A DNA stretch of 64,000 nt from Physella acuta. Its lineage: Eukaryota; Mollusca; Gastropoda; Physidae. Both the position numbers and the translations under genes were made by a program. Of this stretch, positions 24,190 through 36,100 are shown piece after piece. Positions within the stretch are counted from its first letter, which is position 1. The number at the start of each line of letters is the position of its first letter. A model generated the notes under the pieces. That model saw only the letters and a list, made by a program, of their open reading frames with translations. It did not search any database and was not told the DNA's origin. Where the stretch lies: assembly GCF_028476545.1 (NCBI RefSeq), contig NW_026732684.1, forward strand, positions 62,001 to 126,000, read 5' to 3'.

Positions 24190-25100
24190 TAGAACCATAT
24201 GACAGGGACATAGCTGTGGAACCATACGACTCAGACATAGCTGTGGAACCATACGACTCAGACATAGCTGTGGAACCATACGACTCAGACATAGCTGTGG
24301 AACCATACGACTCAGACATAGCTGTGGAACCATACGACTCAGACATAGCTGTGGAACCATACGACTCAGACATAGCTGTGGAACCATACGACTCAGACAT
24401 AGCTGTGGAACCATACAACTCAGACATAGCTGTGGAACCATACAACTCAGACATAGCTGTGGAACCATACGACTCAGACATAGCTGTGGAACCATATGAC
24501 AGGGACATAGCTGTGGAACCATACGACTCAGACATAGCTGTGGAACCATACGACTCAGACATAGCTGTGGAACCATACGACTCAGACATAGCTGTGGAAC
24601 CATATGACAGGGACATAGCTGTGGAACCATATGACAGGGACATAGCTGTGGAACCATACGACTCAGACATAGCTGTGGAACCATACGACTCAGACATAGC
24701 TGTGGAACCATACGACTCAGACATAGCTGTGGAACCATACAACTCAGACATAGCTGTGGAACCATACGACTCAGACATAGCTGTGGAACCATACGACTCA
24801 GACATAGCTGTGGAACCATACGACTCAGACATAGCTGTGGAACCATACGACTCAGACATAGCTGTGGAACCATACGACTCAGACATAGCTGTGGAACCAT
24901 ACAACTCAGACATAGCTGTGGAACCATACGACTCAGACATAGCTGTGGAACCATACAACTCAGACAAAGCTGTAGAACCATACGACTCAGACATAGCTGT
25001 GGAACCATACGACTCAGACATAGCTGTGAAACCATACAACATAGCTTTGGAACCATATGACTCAGACATAGCTGTAGAACCATACAACACGGACACAGGA
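24190..25100. repeat. Minisatellite, 27-bp units (GAACCATACGACTCAGACATAGCTGTG)
   Basis: About 33 units differ mainly by CGACTCAGAC, CAACTCAGAC or TGACAGGGAC variants. The period is a multiple of three without stops, so long frames stay open on both strands (for example VEPYDSDIA repeats). No splice sites, homology or codon bias support a protein. Confidence 0.95.
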
Positions 25101-25137
25101 GAGAAAGGGAGACTCTAGTAGCAGCTCATGTTGACAG

Positions 25138-25312
25138 ACAGACAACATCAATTCATGATGTTACAACATCAATTCATGATGTTACAACATCAATTTGTGA
25201 TGTTACAACATCAATTTATGATGTTACAACATCAATTTATGATGTTACAACATCAATTTATGATGTTACAACATCAATTTATGATGTTACGCACATCAAT
25301 TTATGATGTTCA
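25138..25312. repeat. Minisatellite, 21-bp units (ACATCAATTTATGATGTTACA)
   Basis: About eight units are present. Each unit contains a near-perfect palindrome (ACATCAATTTATGATGT), so single strands could form serial hairpins. Confidence 0.95.
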
Positions 25313-25600
25313 CAAAAATTAAGATTTAAAAGACAACACCCCCCCCCCCCCCCCACCTCATTTAAAAAATTCAGCAAAAATTGGAGCAGATTATTAGTAA
25401 ACAAATCATTTATGTACAGAAAGAAAAGGATTCTTTTTGTAGTCACATGCAGCATAATGAGCGTAAAGCCAACCATACAGCTACAGTTTTTATTTTTAGA
25501 TAATGCTAGTTTATATTTAGATACTCAAATCATCTGCTACTGTTTTATATTTGGATACTGAAATAATTTGTTACAGTTTTATAACTAGATAACAAGGCAG
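25313..25600. other. Short spacer with C-tract
   Basis: A run of about 18 C at 25339-25356 separates two arrays. Nothing else is recognised. Confidence 0.5.
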
Positions 25601-25601
25601 C

Positions 25602-28600
25602 TCAAACAGAGTAGGTCATGTCTAACAAGTCAGCCCAAACATAGTAGGTCATGTCTAACAAGTCAGCCCAGAGTAGGTCATGTCTAACAAGTCAGCCCAG
25701 AGTAGGTCATGTCTAACAAGTCAGCTCAAACAGAGTAGGTCATGTCTAACAAGTCAGCTCAAACAGAGTAGGTCATGTCTAACAAGTCACCTCAAACAGA
25801 GTAGGTCATGTCTAACAAGTCAGCCCAGAGTAGGTCATGTCTAACAAGTCAGCCCAGAGTAGGTCATGTCTAACAAGTCAGCCCAGAGTAGGTCATGTCT
25901 AACAAGTCAGCCCAGAGTAGGTCATGTCTAACAAGTCACCTCAAACAGAGTAGGTCATGTCTAACAAGTTAGCTCAAACAGAGTAGGTCATGTCTAACAA
26001 GTCAGCCCAAACATAGTAGGTCATGTCTAACAAGTCAACCCAGAGTAGGTCATGTCTAACAAGTCAGCCCAAACATAGTAGGTCATGTCTAACAAGTCAG
26101 CCCAAACATAGTAGGTCATGTCTAACAAGTCAGTCCAGAGTAGGTAATGTCTAACAAGTTAGCTCAAACAGAGTAGGTCATGTCTAACAAGTCAGCCCAG
26201 AGTAGGTCATGTCTAACAAGTCAGCCCAAACATAGTAGGTCATGTCTAACAAGTCAGCCCAAACATAGTAGGTCATGTCTAACAAGTCAGCCCAGAGTAG
26301 GTCATGTCTAACAAGTTAGCTCAAACAGAGTAGGTCATGTCTAACAAGTTAGCTCAAACAGAGTAGGTCATGTCTAACAAGTCAGCCCAGAGTAGGTCAT
26401 GTCTAACAAGTCAGCTCAAACATAGTAGGTCATGTCTAACAAGTCAGCCCAGAGTAGGTCATGTCTAACAAGTCAGCCCAGAGTAGGTCATGTCTAACAA
26501 GTCAGCCCAGAGTAGGTCATGTCTAACAAGTCACCTCAAACAGAGTAGGTCATGTCTAACAAGTCACCTCAAACAGAGTAGGTCATGTCTAACAAGTCAC
26601 CTCAAACAGAGTAGGTCATGTCTAACAAGTCAGCCCAGAGTAGGTCATGTCTAACAAGTCAGCCCAGAGTAGGTCATGTCTAACAAGTCACCTCAAACAG
26701 AGTAGGTCATGTCTAACAAGTCAGCTCAAACAGAGTAGGTCATGTCTAACAAGTCACCTCAAACAGAGTAGGTCATGTCTAACAAGTTAGCTCAAACAGA
26801 GTAGGTCATGTCTAACAAGTCAGCCCAGAGTAGGTCATGTCTAACAAGTCACCTCAAACAGAGTAGGTCATGTCTAACAAGTTAGCTCAAACAGAGTAGG
26901 TCATGTCTAACAAGTCAGCCCAGAGTAGGTCATGTCTAACAAGTCACCTCAAACAGAGTAGGTCATGTCTAACAAGTCAGCTCAAACAGAGTAGGTCATG
27001 TCTAACAAGTCAGCCCAGAGTAGGTCATGTCTAACAAGTCAGCCCAGAGTAGGTCATGTCTAACAAGTCAGCCCAGAGTAGGTCATGTCTAACAAGTCAC
27101 CTCAAACAGAGTAGGTCATGTCTAACAAGTCACCTCAAACAGAGTAGGTCATGTCTAACAAGTTAGCTCAAACAGAGTAGGTCATGTCTAACAAGTCAGC
27201 CCAGAGTAGGTCATGTCTAACAAGTCACCTCAAACAGAGTAGGTCATGTCTAACAAGTTAGCTCAAACAGAGTAGGTCATGTCTAACAAGTCAGCCCAGA
27301 GTAGGTCATGTCTAACAAGTCAGCCCAGAGTAGGTCATGTCTAACAAGTCAGCCCAGAGTAGGTCATGTCTAACAAGTCACCTCAAACAGAGTAGGTCAT
27401 GTCTAACAAGTCACCTCAAACAGAGTAGGTCATGTCTAACAAGTCACCTCAAACAGAGTAGGTCATGTCTAACAAGTCAGCCCAGAGTAGGTCATGTCTA
27501 ACAAGTCAGCCCAGAGTAGGTCATGTCTAACAAGTCAGCCCAGAGTAGGTCATGTCTAACAAGTCAGCCCAGAGTAGGTCATGTCTAACAAGTCACCTCA
27601 AACAGAGTAGGTCATGTCTAACAAGTTAGCTCAAACAGAGTAGGTCATGTCTAACAAGTCAGCCCAAACATAGTAGGTCATGTCTAACAAGTCAACCCAG
27701 AGTAGGTCATGTCTAACAAGTCAGCCCAAACATAGTAGGTCATGTCTAACAAGTCAGCCCAAACATAGTAGGTCATGTCTAACAAGTCAGTCCAGAGTAG
27801 GTCATGTCTAACAAGTTAGCTCAAACAGAGTAGGTCATGTCTAACAAGTCAGCCCAGAGTAGGTCATGTCTAACAAGTCAGCCCAAACATAGTAGGTCAT
27901 GTCTAACAAGTCAGCCCAAACATAGTAGGTCATGTCTAACAAGTCAGCCCAGAGTAGGTCATGTCTAACAAGTTAGCTCAAACAGAGTAGGTCATGTCTA
28001 ACAAGTTAGCTCAAACAGAGTAGGTCATGTCTAACAAGTCAGCCCAGAGTAGGTCATGTCTAACAAGTCAGCTCAAACATAGTAGGTCATGTCTAACAAG
28101 TCAGCCCAGAGTAGGTCATGTCTAACAAGTCAGCCCAGAGTAGGTCATGTCTAACAAGTCAGCCCAGAGTAGGTCATGTCTAACAAGTCACCTCAAACAG
28201 AGTAGGTCATGTCTAACAAGTCACCTCAAACAGAGTAGGTCATGTCTAACAAGTCACCTCAAACAGAGTAGGTCATGTCTAACAAGTCAGCCCAGAGTAG
28301 GTCATGTCTAACAAGTCAGCCCAGAGTAGGTCATGTCTAACAAGTCACCTCAAACAGAGTAGGTCATGTCTAACAAGTCAGCTCAAACAGAGTAGGTCAT
28401 GTCTAACAAGTCACCTCAAACAGAGTAGGTCATGTCTAACAAGTTAGCTCAAACAGAGTAGGTCATGTCTAACAAGTCAGCCCAGAGTAGGTCATGTCTA
28501 ACAAGTCACCTCAAACAGAGTAGGTCATGTCTAACAAGTTAGCTCAAACAGAGTAGGTCATGTCTAACAAGTCAGCCCAGAGTAGGTCATGTCTAACAAG

Positions 28601-29770
28601 TCACCTCAAACAGAGTAGGTCATGTCTAACAAGTCAGCTCAAACAGAGTAGGTCATGTCTAACAAGTCAGCCCAGAGTAGGTCATGTCTAACAAGTCAGC
28701 CCAGAGTAGGTCATGTCTAACAAGTCAGCCCAGAGTAGGTCATGTCTAACAAGTCACCTCAAACAGAGTAGGTCATGTCTAACAAGTCACCTCAAACAGA
28801 GTAGGTCATGTCTAACAAGTTAGCTCAAACAGAGTAGGTCATGTCTAACAAGTCAGCCCAGAGTAGGTCATGTCTAACAAGTCACCTCAAACAGAGTAGG
28901 TCATGTCTAACAAGTTAGCTCAAACAGAGTAGGTCATGTCTAACAAGTCAGCCCAGAGTAGGTCATGTCTAACAAGTCAGCCCAGAGTAGGTCATGTCTA
29001 ACAAGTCAGCCCAGAGTAGGTCATGTCTAACAAGTCACCTCAAACAGAGTAGGTCATGTCTAACAAGTCACCTCAAACAGAGTAGGTCATGTCTAACAAG
29101 TCACCTCAAACAGAGTAGGTCATGTCTAACAAGTCAGCCCAAAGTAGGTCATGTCTAACAAGTCAGCCCAGAGTAGGTCATGTCTAACAAGTCAGCCCAG
29201 AGTAGGTCATGTCTAACAAGTCACCTCAAACAGAGTAGGTCATGTCTAACAAGTCACCTCAAACAGAGTAGGTCATGTCTAACAAGTCACCTCAAACAGA
29301 GTAGGTCATGTCTAACAAGTCAGCCCAGAGTAGGTCATGTCTAACAAGTCAGCCCAGAGTAGGTCATGTCTAACAAGTCAGCCCAGAGTAGGTCATGTCT
29401 AACAAGTCAGCTCAAACAGAGTAGGTCATGTCTAACAAGTCAGCTCAAACAGAGTAGGTCATGTCTAACAAGTCATCTCAAACAGAGTAGGTCATGTCTA
29501 ACAAGTCATCTCAAACAGAGTAGGTCATGTCTAACAAGTCAGCCCAGAGTAGGTCATGTCTAACAAGTCAGCCCAGAGTAGGTCATGTCTAACAAGTCAG
29601 CTCAAACAGAGTAGGTCATGTCTAACAAGTCACCTCAAACAGAGTAGGTCATGTCTAACAAGTCAGCTCAAACAGAGTAGGTCATGTCTAACAAGTCATC
29701 TCAAACAGAGTAGGTCATGTCTAACAAGTCAGCCCAGAGTAGGTCATGTCTAAGAAGTCACCTCAAACAG
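25602..29770. repeat. 4.2-kb minisatellite with 29- and 34-bp units and a higher-order repeat
   Basis: Units are GTAGGTCATGTCTAACAAGT followed by CAGCCCAGA (29 bp) or by CACCTCAAACAGA, TAGCTCAAACAGA and similar (34 bp). The order of unit types around GTCAACCC at 26034 recurs 1657 bp later at 27691 and stays in register for many units. The array therefore contains a duplicated block of about 1.66 kb. Confidence 0.95.
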
Positions 29771-29964
29771 CAGTAAATATGTGGTCACTTTGACCTTGAA
29801 CTCTGTTCTACAAGTTAAAACTGTTAACCATTCAGCCTACTAGAATAAATAGTAGAACATTTACTTAATCAAATATTTCATTCAACATTTAGTACTGTCA
29901 TTGTTACAAAATATCAAATATACTGTTACAGTATATGTGCTTAAGATCAGGCATCTACATATGT

Positions 29965-30102
29965 TTACAGCTCATCTCGTAATATTGTGTATCTGTTTCG
30001 TGAAGGTGCCAGCTTTTTAAATGTGGACTCTGGTGGTGATGTGATCTTTTGAGGTGCAGGTTCTCTGGGTTCATCACTTGTGTCCCTGGGAATGTTTTTC
30101 TG
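29965..30102 (-). other. ERP44: ERP44 exon 13 (last; C-tail with RDEL and stop)
   Basis: The exon reads from QKNIPRD to the ER-retrieval signal RDEL and TAA (29965-29967). It includes the conserved PPESTFKKLAPSRNRYTILR tail. The acceptor is a tandem CAGCAG, so the first Gln may be included or skipped (exon starting at 30102 or 30099). Confidence 0.93.
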
Positions 30103-33100
30103 CTGAAAAAAAAAGTAGTGACATTGACTCAACATTTTATATGTTTAACTAACTCAATCTGTGACAGAAAGTCATCATTGAATCAACATGATATATGTTT
30201 AACTAACTCAATCTGTGACAGAAAGTCATCATTGACTCAACATGTTATATGTTTAACTCAATCTGTGACAGAAAGTCATCATTGACTCAACATGTTACAT
30301 GTTTAACTCAATCTGTGACAGAAAGTCATCATTGACTCAACATGTTACATGTTTAACTCAATCTGTGACAGAAAGTCAACATTGAATCAACATAATATAT
30401 GTTTAACTAACTCAATCTGTGACAGAAAGTCATCATTGACTCAACATGTTACATGTTTAACTCAATCTGTGACAGAAAGTCAACATTGAATCAACATGAT
30501 ATATGTTTAACTAACTCAATCTGTGACAGAAAGTCATCATTGACTCAACATGTTACATGTTTAACTAACTCAATATGTGACAGAAAGTCATCATTGACTC
30601 AACATGTTACATGTTTAACTAACTAAATCTGTGACAGAAAGTCATCATTGACTCAACATGTTACATGTTTAACTCAATCTGTGACAGAAAGTCATCATTG
30701 ACTCAACATGTTATATGTTTAACTAACTCAATCTGTGACAGAAAGTCATCATTGAATCAACATGTTACATATTTAACTAACTCAATCTGTGACAGAAAGT
30801 CATCATTGAATCAACATGTTACATATTTAACTAACTCAATCTGTGACAGAAAGTCATCATTGAATCAACATGTTATATGTTTAACTAACTCAATCTGTGA
30901 CAGAAAGTCATCATTGACTCAACATGTTATATGTTTAACTAACTCAATCTGTGACAGAAAGTAATTATTGACTCAACATGTTATATGTTTAACTAACTCA
31001 ATCTGTGACAGAAAGTCATCATTGAATCAACATGTTATATGTTTAACTAACTCAATCTGTGACAGAAAGTCATCATTGACTCAACATGTTACATGTTTAA
31101 CTAACTCAATCTGTGACAGAAAGTCATCATTGACTCAACATGTTACATATTTAACTAACTCAATCTGTGACAGAAAGTCATCATTGAATCAACATGTTAT
31201 ATGTTTAACTAACTCAATCTGTGACAGAAAGTCATCATTGACTCAACATGTTACATGTTTAACTAACTCAATCTGTGACAGAAAGTCATAGATGCTGCTA
31301 GCCACATAGATTGACAGACCAAAAAATCCACCAAAACAGAGATGTAAGCACCCACCAAAACAGAGATGTAAGCACCCACCAAAACAGAGATGTAAGCACC
31401 CACCAAAACAGAGATGTAAGCACCCACCAAAACAGAGATGTAAGCACCCACCAAAACAGAGATGTAAGCACCCACCAAAACAGAGATGTAAGCACCCACC
31501 AAAACAGAGATGTAAGCACCCACCAAAACAGAGATGTAAGCACCCACCAAAACAGAGATGTAAGCACCCACCAAAACAGAGATGTAACCACCCACCAAAA
31601 CAGAGATGTAAGCACTTGCCACACTGATACTGTCATCTAGTGTATATTTCACAGCCTGCCAGCTGTCAGCCAATGACAACATGCTAATCAGCAGAATTTT
31701 TTCCACCAACCCACATTGTCATTAATATAATAGCCAAAGTCACAACACAAATGTCATCAAAATGTTCAGTCCACAGCCACCCAACCCCTTCTCTACAATA
31801 AACTTTTTCATGCAAATAGTGAGTAAAATAGAGTGGTAGTGTCTGTTACTGACAATATTTTTATACCTGGTACATGTTCACTTAGGAAAATAGACCAAAT
31901 AAATTTGCCTCTTTATTTCTTACAAAATGGAAAAAAAAATGTTAAACTTTCTTAAATAAAAAAAAAATTGAGGCTATTTGCAGGCTCAGACAATAAAGTT
32001 GACTAGCACCTGCTAGAAATAGATGCTGGGAAGGTGGGTGACAGAGTGGCTAGCTCATTGGCTGATACATCGTGTCTAATGATTGTCTTATCAAAGCACA
32101 CAGTTATCAATTGACTGGTGCATTGGCTGATACATCTTGTCTAATGATTGTCTTATCAAAGCACACAGTTATCAATTGACTGGTACATTGGGTGATACAT
32201 CGTGTCTAATGATTGTCTTATCAAAGCACACAGTTATCAATTGACTGGTACATTGGGTGATACATCGTGTCTAATGATTGTCTTATCAAAGCACACAGTT
32301 ATCAATTGACTGGTACATTGGGTGATACATCGTGTCTAATGATTGTCTTATCAAAGCACACAGTTATCAATTGACTGGTGCTGTTAGCTACAGCGTCAGT
32401 GACATTTTAAATTCAGGCAGCCCCAATGATGGTGCAGCATCATTTTAAATTCAGGCAGCCCCAATGATGGTGCAGCATCATTTTAAATTCAGGCAGCCCC
32501 AATGATGGTGCAGCATCATTTTAAATTCAGGCAGCCCCAATGATGGTGCAGCATCATTTTAAATTCAGGCAGCCCCAATGATGGTGTAGCATCATTTTAA
32601 ATTCAGGCAGCCCCAATGATGGTGCAGCATCATTTTAAATAGAGTGCTTACACAACCCTCTGTTCATCTACTCACCGTATCATCATCTGCTTGAATGACT
32701 ACAGCTGCTTGTGTGGTAGGGTCTGGCCCATGATGAAATTCTCTATGAAGTTTGCCAGAGTGAAGATCTTCAATAAACTGCTTCAGCAGGCCAGGTGTGC
32801 TGAGGACAATAGACACATCTCAAAAACTATCCAACACACTAAACAACCTTGGTACAAAACTAACCTACTCTGGTGCAACACTAACCAACCTTGGTACAAC
32901 ACAACACTAACCAACCTTGGCACAACACTAACTCTGGTACAACACTAACCCAACCTTGGTACAACACTAACCAACCCTGGTACAACACAACACTAACCAA
33001 CCCTGGTACAACACTAACCTCAGTACAACACAACACTAACCAACCCTGGTACAACACTAACCAACCTTGGTACAACACTAACCAACCTTTGTACAACACA

Positions 33101-36100
33101 ACACTAACCAACCCTGGTGCAACACTAACCTCAGTACAACACAACACTAACCAACCCTGGTACAACACTAACCAACCCTGGTACAACACTAACCAACCCT
33201 GGTACAACACTAACCAACCCTGGTACAACACTAACCAACCCTGGTGCAACACTAACCTCAGTACAACACAACACTAACCAACCCTGGTACAACACTAACC
33301 AACCCTGGTACAACACTAACCAACCCTGGTACAACACTAACCAACCCTGGTACAACACTAACCAACCCTGGTACAACACTAACCAACCTTTGTACAACAC
33401 TAACCAACCTTTGTACAACACAACACTAACCAACCCTGGTACAACCCTAACCAACCCTGGTGCAACACTAACCAACCTTTGTACAACACTAACCAACCTT
33501 TGTACAACACTAACCAACCTTTGTACAACACTAACCAACCTTTGTACAACACAACACTAACCAACCCTGGTGCAACACTAACCTCAGTACAACACAACAC
33601 TAACCAACCCTGGTACAACACTAACCAACCCTGGTACAACACTAACCAACCCTGGTACAACACTAACCAACCCTGGTACAACACTAACCAACCCTGGTGC
33701 AACACTAACCTCAGTACAACACAACACTAACCAACCCTGGTACAACACTAACCAACCCTGGTACAACACTAACCAACCCTGGTACAACACTAACCAACCC
33801 TGGTACAACACTAACCAACCCTGGTACAACACTAACCAACCTTTGTACAACACAACACTAACCAACCTTTGTACAACACAACACTAACCAACCCTGGTAC
33901 AACCCTAACCAACCCTGGTGCAACACTAACCAACCTTTGTACAACACTAACCAACCTTTGTACAACACTAACCAACCTTTGTACAACACTAACCAACCTT
34001 TGTACAACACAACACTAACCAACCCTGGTACAACACTAACCAACCTTTGTACAACACTAACTAACCCTGGTACAACACTAACCAACCTTTGTACAACACA
34101 ACACTAACCAACCCTGGTACAACACTAACCAACCCTGGTACAACACTAACCAACCTTTGTACAACACTAACCAACCTTTGTACAACACTAACCAACCCTG
34201 GTACAACCCTAACCAACCCTGGTACAACACTAACCAACCTTTGTACAACACTAACTAACCCTGGTACAACACTAACCAACCCTGGTACAACACTAACCAA
34301 CCTTTGTACAACACTAACTAACCCTGGTACAACACTAACCCAACCTTGGTACAACACTAACCAACCTTGGTACAACACTAACCAACCCTGGTACAACACT
34401 AACCCAACCTTGGTACAACACTAACCAACCTTGGTACAACACTAACCAACCTTGGTACAACACTAACCAACCCTGGTACAACACTAACCAACCCTGGTAC
34501 AACACTAACCAGTTTGACCAGACGAGGTATCTGTGACTAACCTAAGATCTTTCCTGACATCGTGTGGAAAAAGGTACATGTGTCTAAAGCTATCAATGGC
34601 CAGTATAGGGAGGTCATCTGTAGACTTGCCTAGATGGTGGAGTGGGTGGGCAAACTTGAGGCCATCAGCAACTAGGAAGTTGATGTTCACTGGAAAAAAT
34701 AAACCGTTATTTAACCTTCATCCTGGTCAAGCTTAATCAGATTCAAATGGTTCCTTTAATAGATATTGTAATACAACAAGTATTAGTAGTTTGGTTCCTT
34801 TAATAGATATTGTAATACAACAAGTATTAGTAGTTTGGTTCCTTCAATTGATATTGTAATACAACAAGTATTAGTAGTTTGGTTCCTTCAATTGATATTG
34901 TAATACAACAAGTATTAGTAGATTGGTTCCTTTAATAGATATTGTAATATGACAAGTATTAGTAGTTTGGTTCCTTCAATTGATATTGTAATATAACAAG
35001 TATTAGTAGTTTGGTTCCTTCAATTGATATTGTAATATAACAAGTATTAGTAGTTTGGTTCCTTCAATTGATAGTGATATAACAAGTATTAGTAGTTTGG
35101 TTCCTTCAATTGATATTGTAATATGACAAGTATTAGTAGTTTGGTTCCTTCAATTGATATTGTAATATAACAAGTATTAGTAGTTTGGTTCCTTTAATTG
35201 ATATTGTAATATAACAAGTATTAGTAGTTTGGTTCCTTTAATTGATATTGTAATATAACAAGTATTAGTAGTTTGGTTCCTTTAATTGATATTGTAATAT
35301 AACAAGTATTAGTAGTTTGGTTCCTTCAATTGATATTGTAATATAACAAGTATTAGTAGTTTGGTTCCTTCAATTGATATTGTAATATAACAAGTATTAG
35401 TAGTTTGGTTCCTTTAATAGATATTGTAATATAACAAGTATTAGTAGTTTGGTTCCTTAAATTGATATTGTAAGTTTCAGAAATACAAAGGAACACAATA
35501 AATACAAACTTCAATTTAGTACCCACATTGTGTGTGGTGGATAGAGAAAAAAAATGAGTTAACACCTAATTAAAGAATTAAACTACTGATACAATCTGGT
35601 CCAAACCCACCCTTCTTATATTGAGTTGGTGAAACTACTGATACAATCTGGTCCAAACCCTTCTTATATTGAGTTGGTTAAACTACTGATACAATCTGGT
35701 CCAAACCCTTCTTATATTGAGTTGGTTAAACTACTGATACAATCTGGTCCAAACCCACCCTTCTTATATTGAGTTGGTTAAACTACTGATACAATCTGGT
35801 CCAAACCCTTCTTATATTGAGTTGGTTAAACTACTGATACAATCTGGTCCAAACCCTTCTTATATTGAGTTGGTTAAACTACTGATACAATCTGGTCCAA
35901 ACCCTTCTTATATTGAGTTGGTTAAACTACTGATACAATCTGGTCCAAACCCTTCTTATATTGAGTTTGTTAAACTACTGATACAATCTGGTCCAAACCC
36001 ACCTTTTTCATGCATGACTTGTTCAGCAACAACTTTGTTAAAACTTTCCACTGTAGCTGTATCATCAGGGTGGTGGAACAATATCAAGAAAGGCAGGCCT

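Noticed and set aside
25602-31615. CRISPR-like regular repeats
   Set aside because: The units are contiguous or near-identical throughout with no unique spacers, and the window is plainly eukaryotic.
31311-31709. His-Gln-Asn-Arg repeat protein or Leu/Trp-rich membrane protein
   Set aside because: The interval is an intronic 24-bp array of ERP44. Neither strand shows exon signals.
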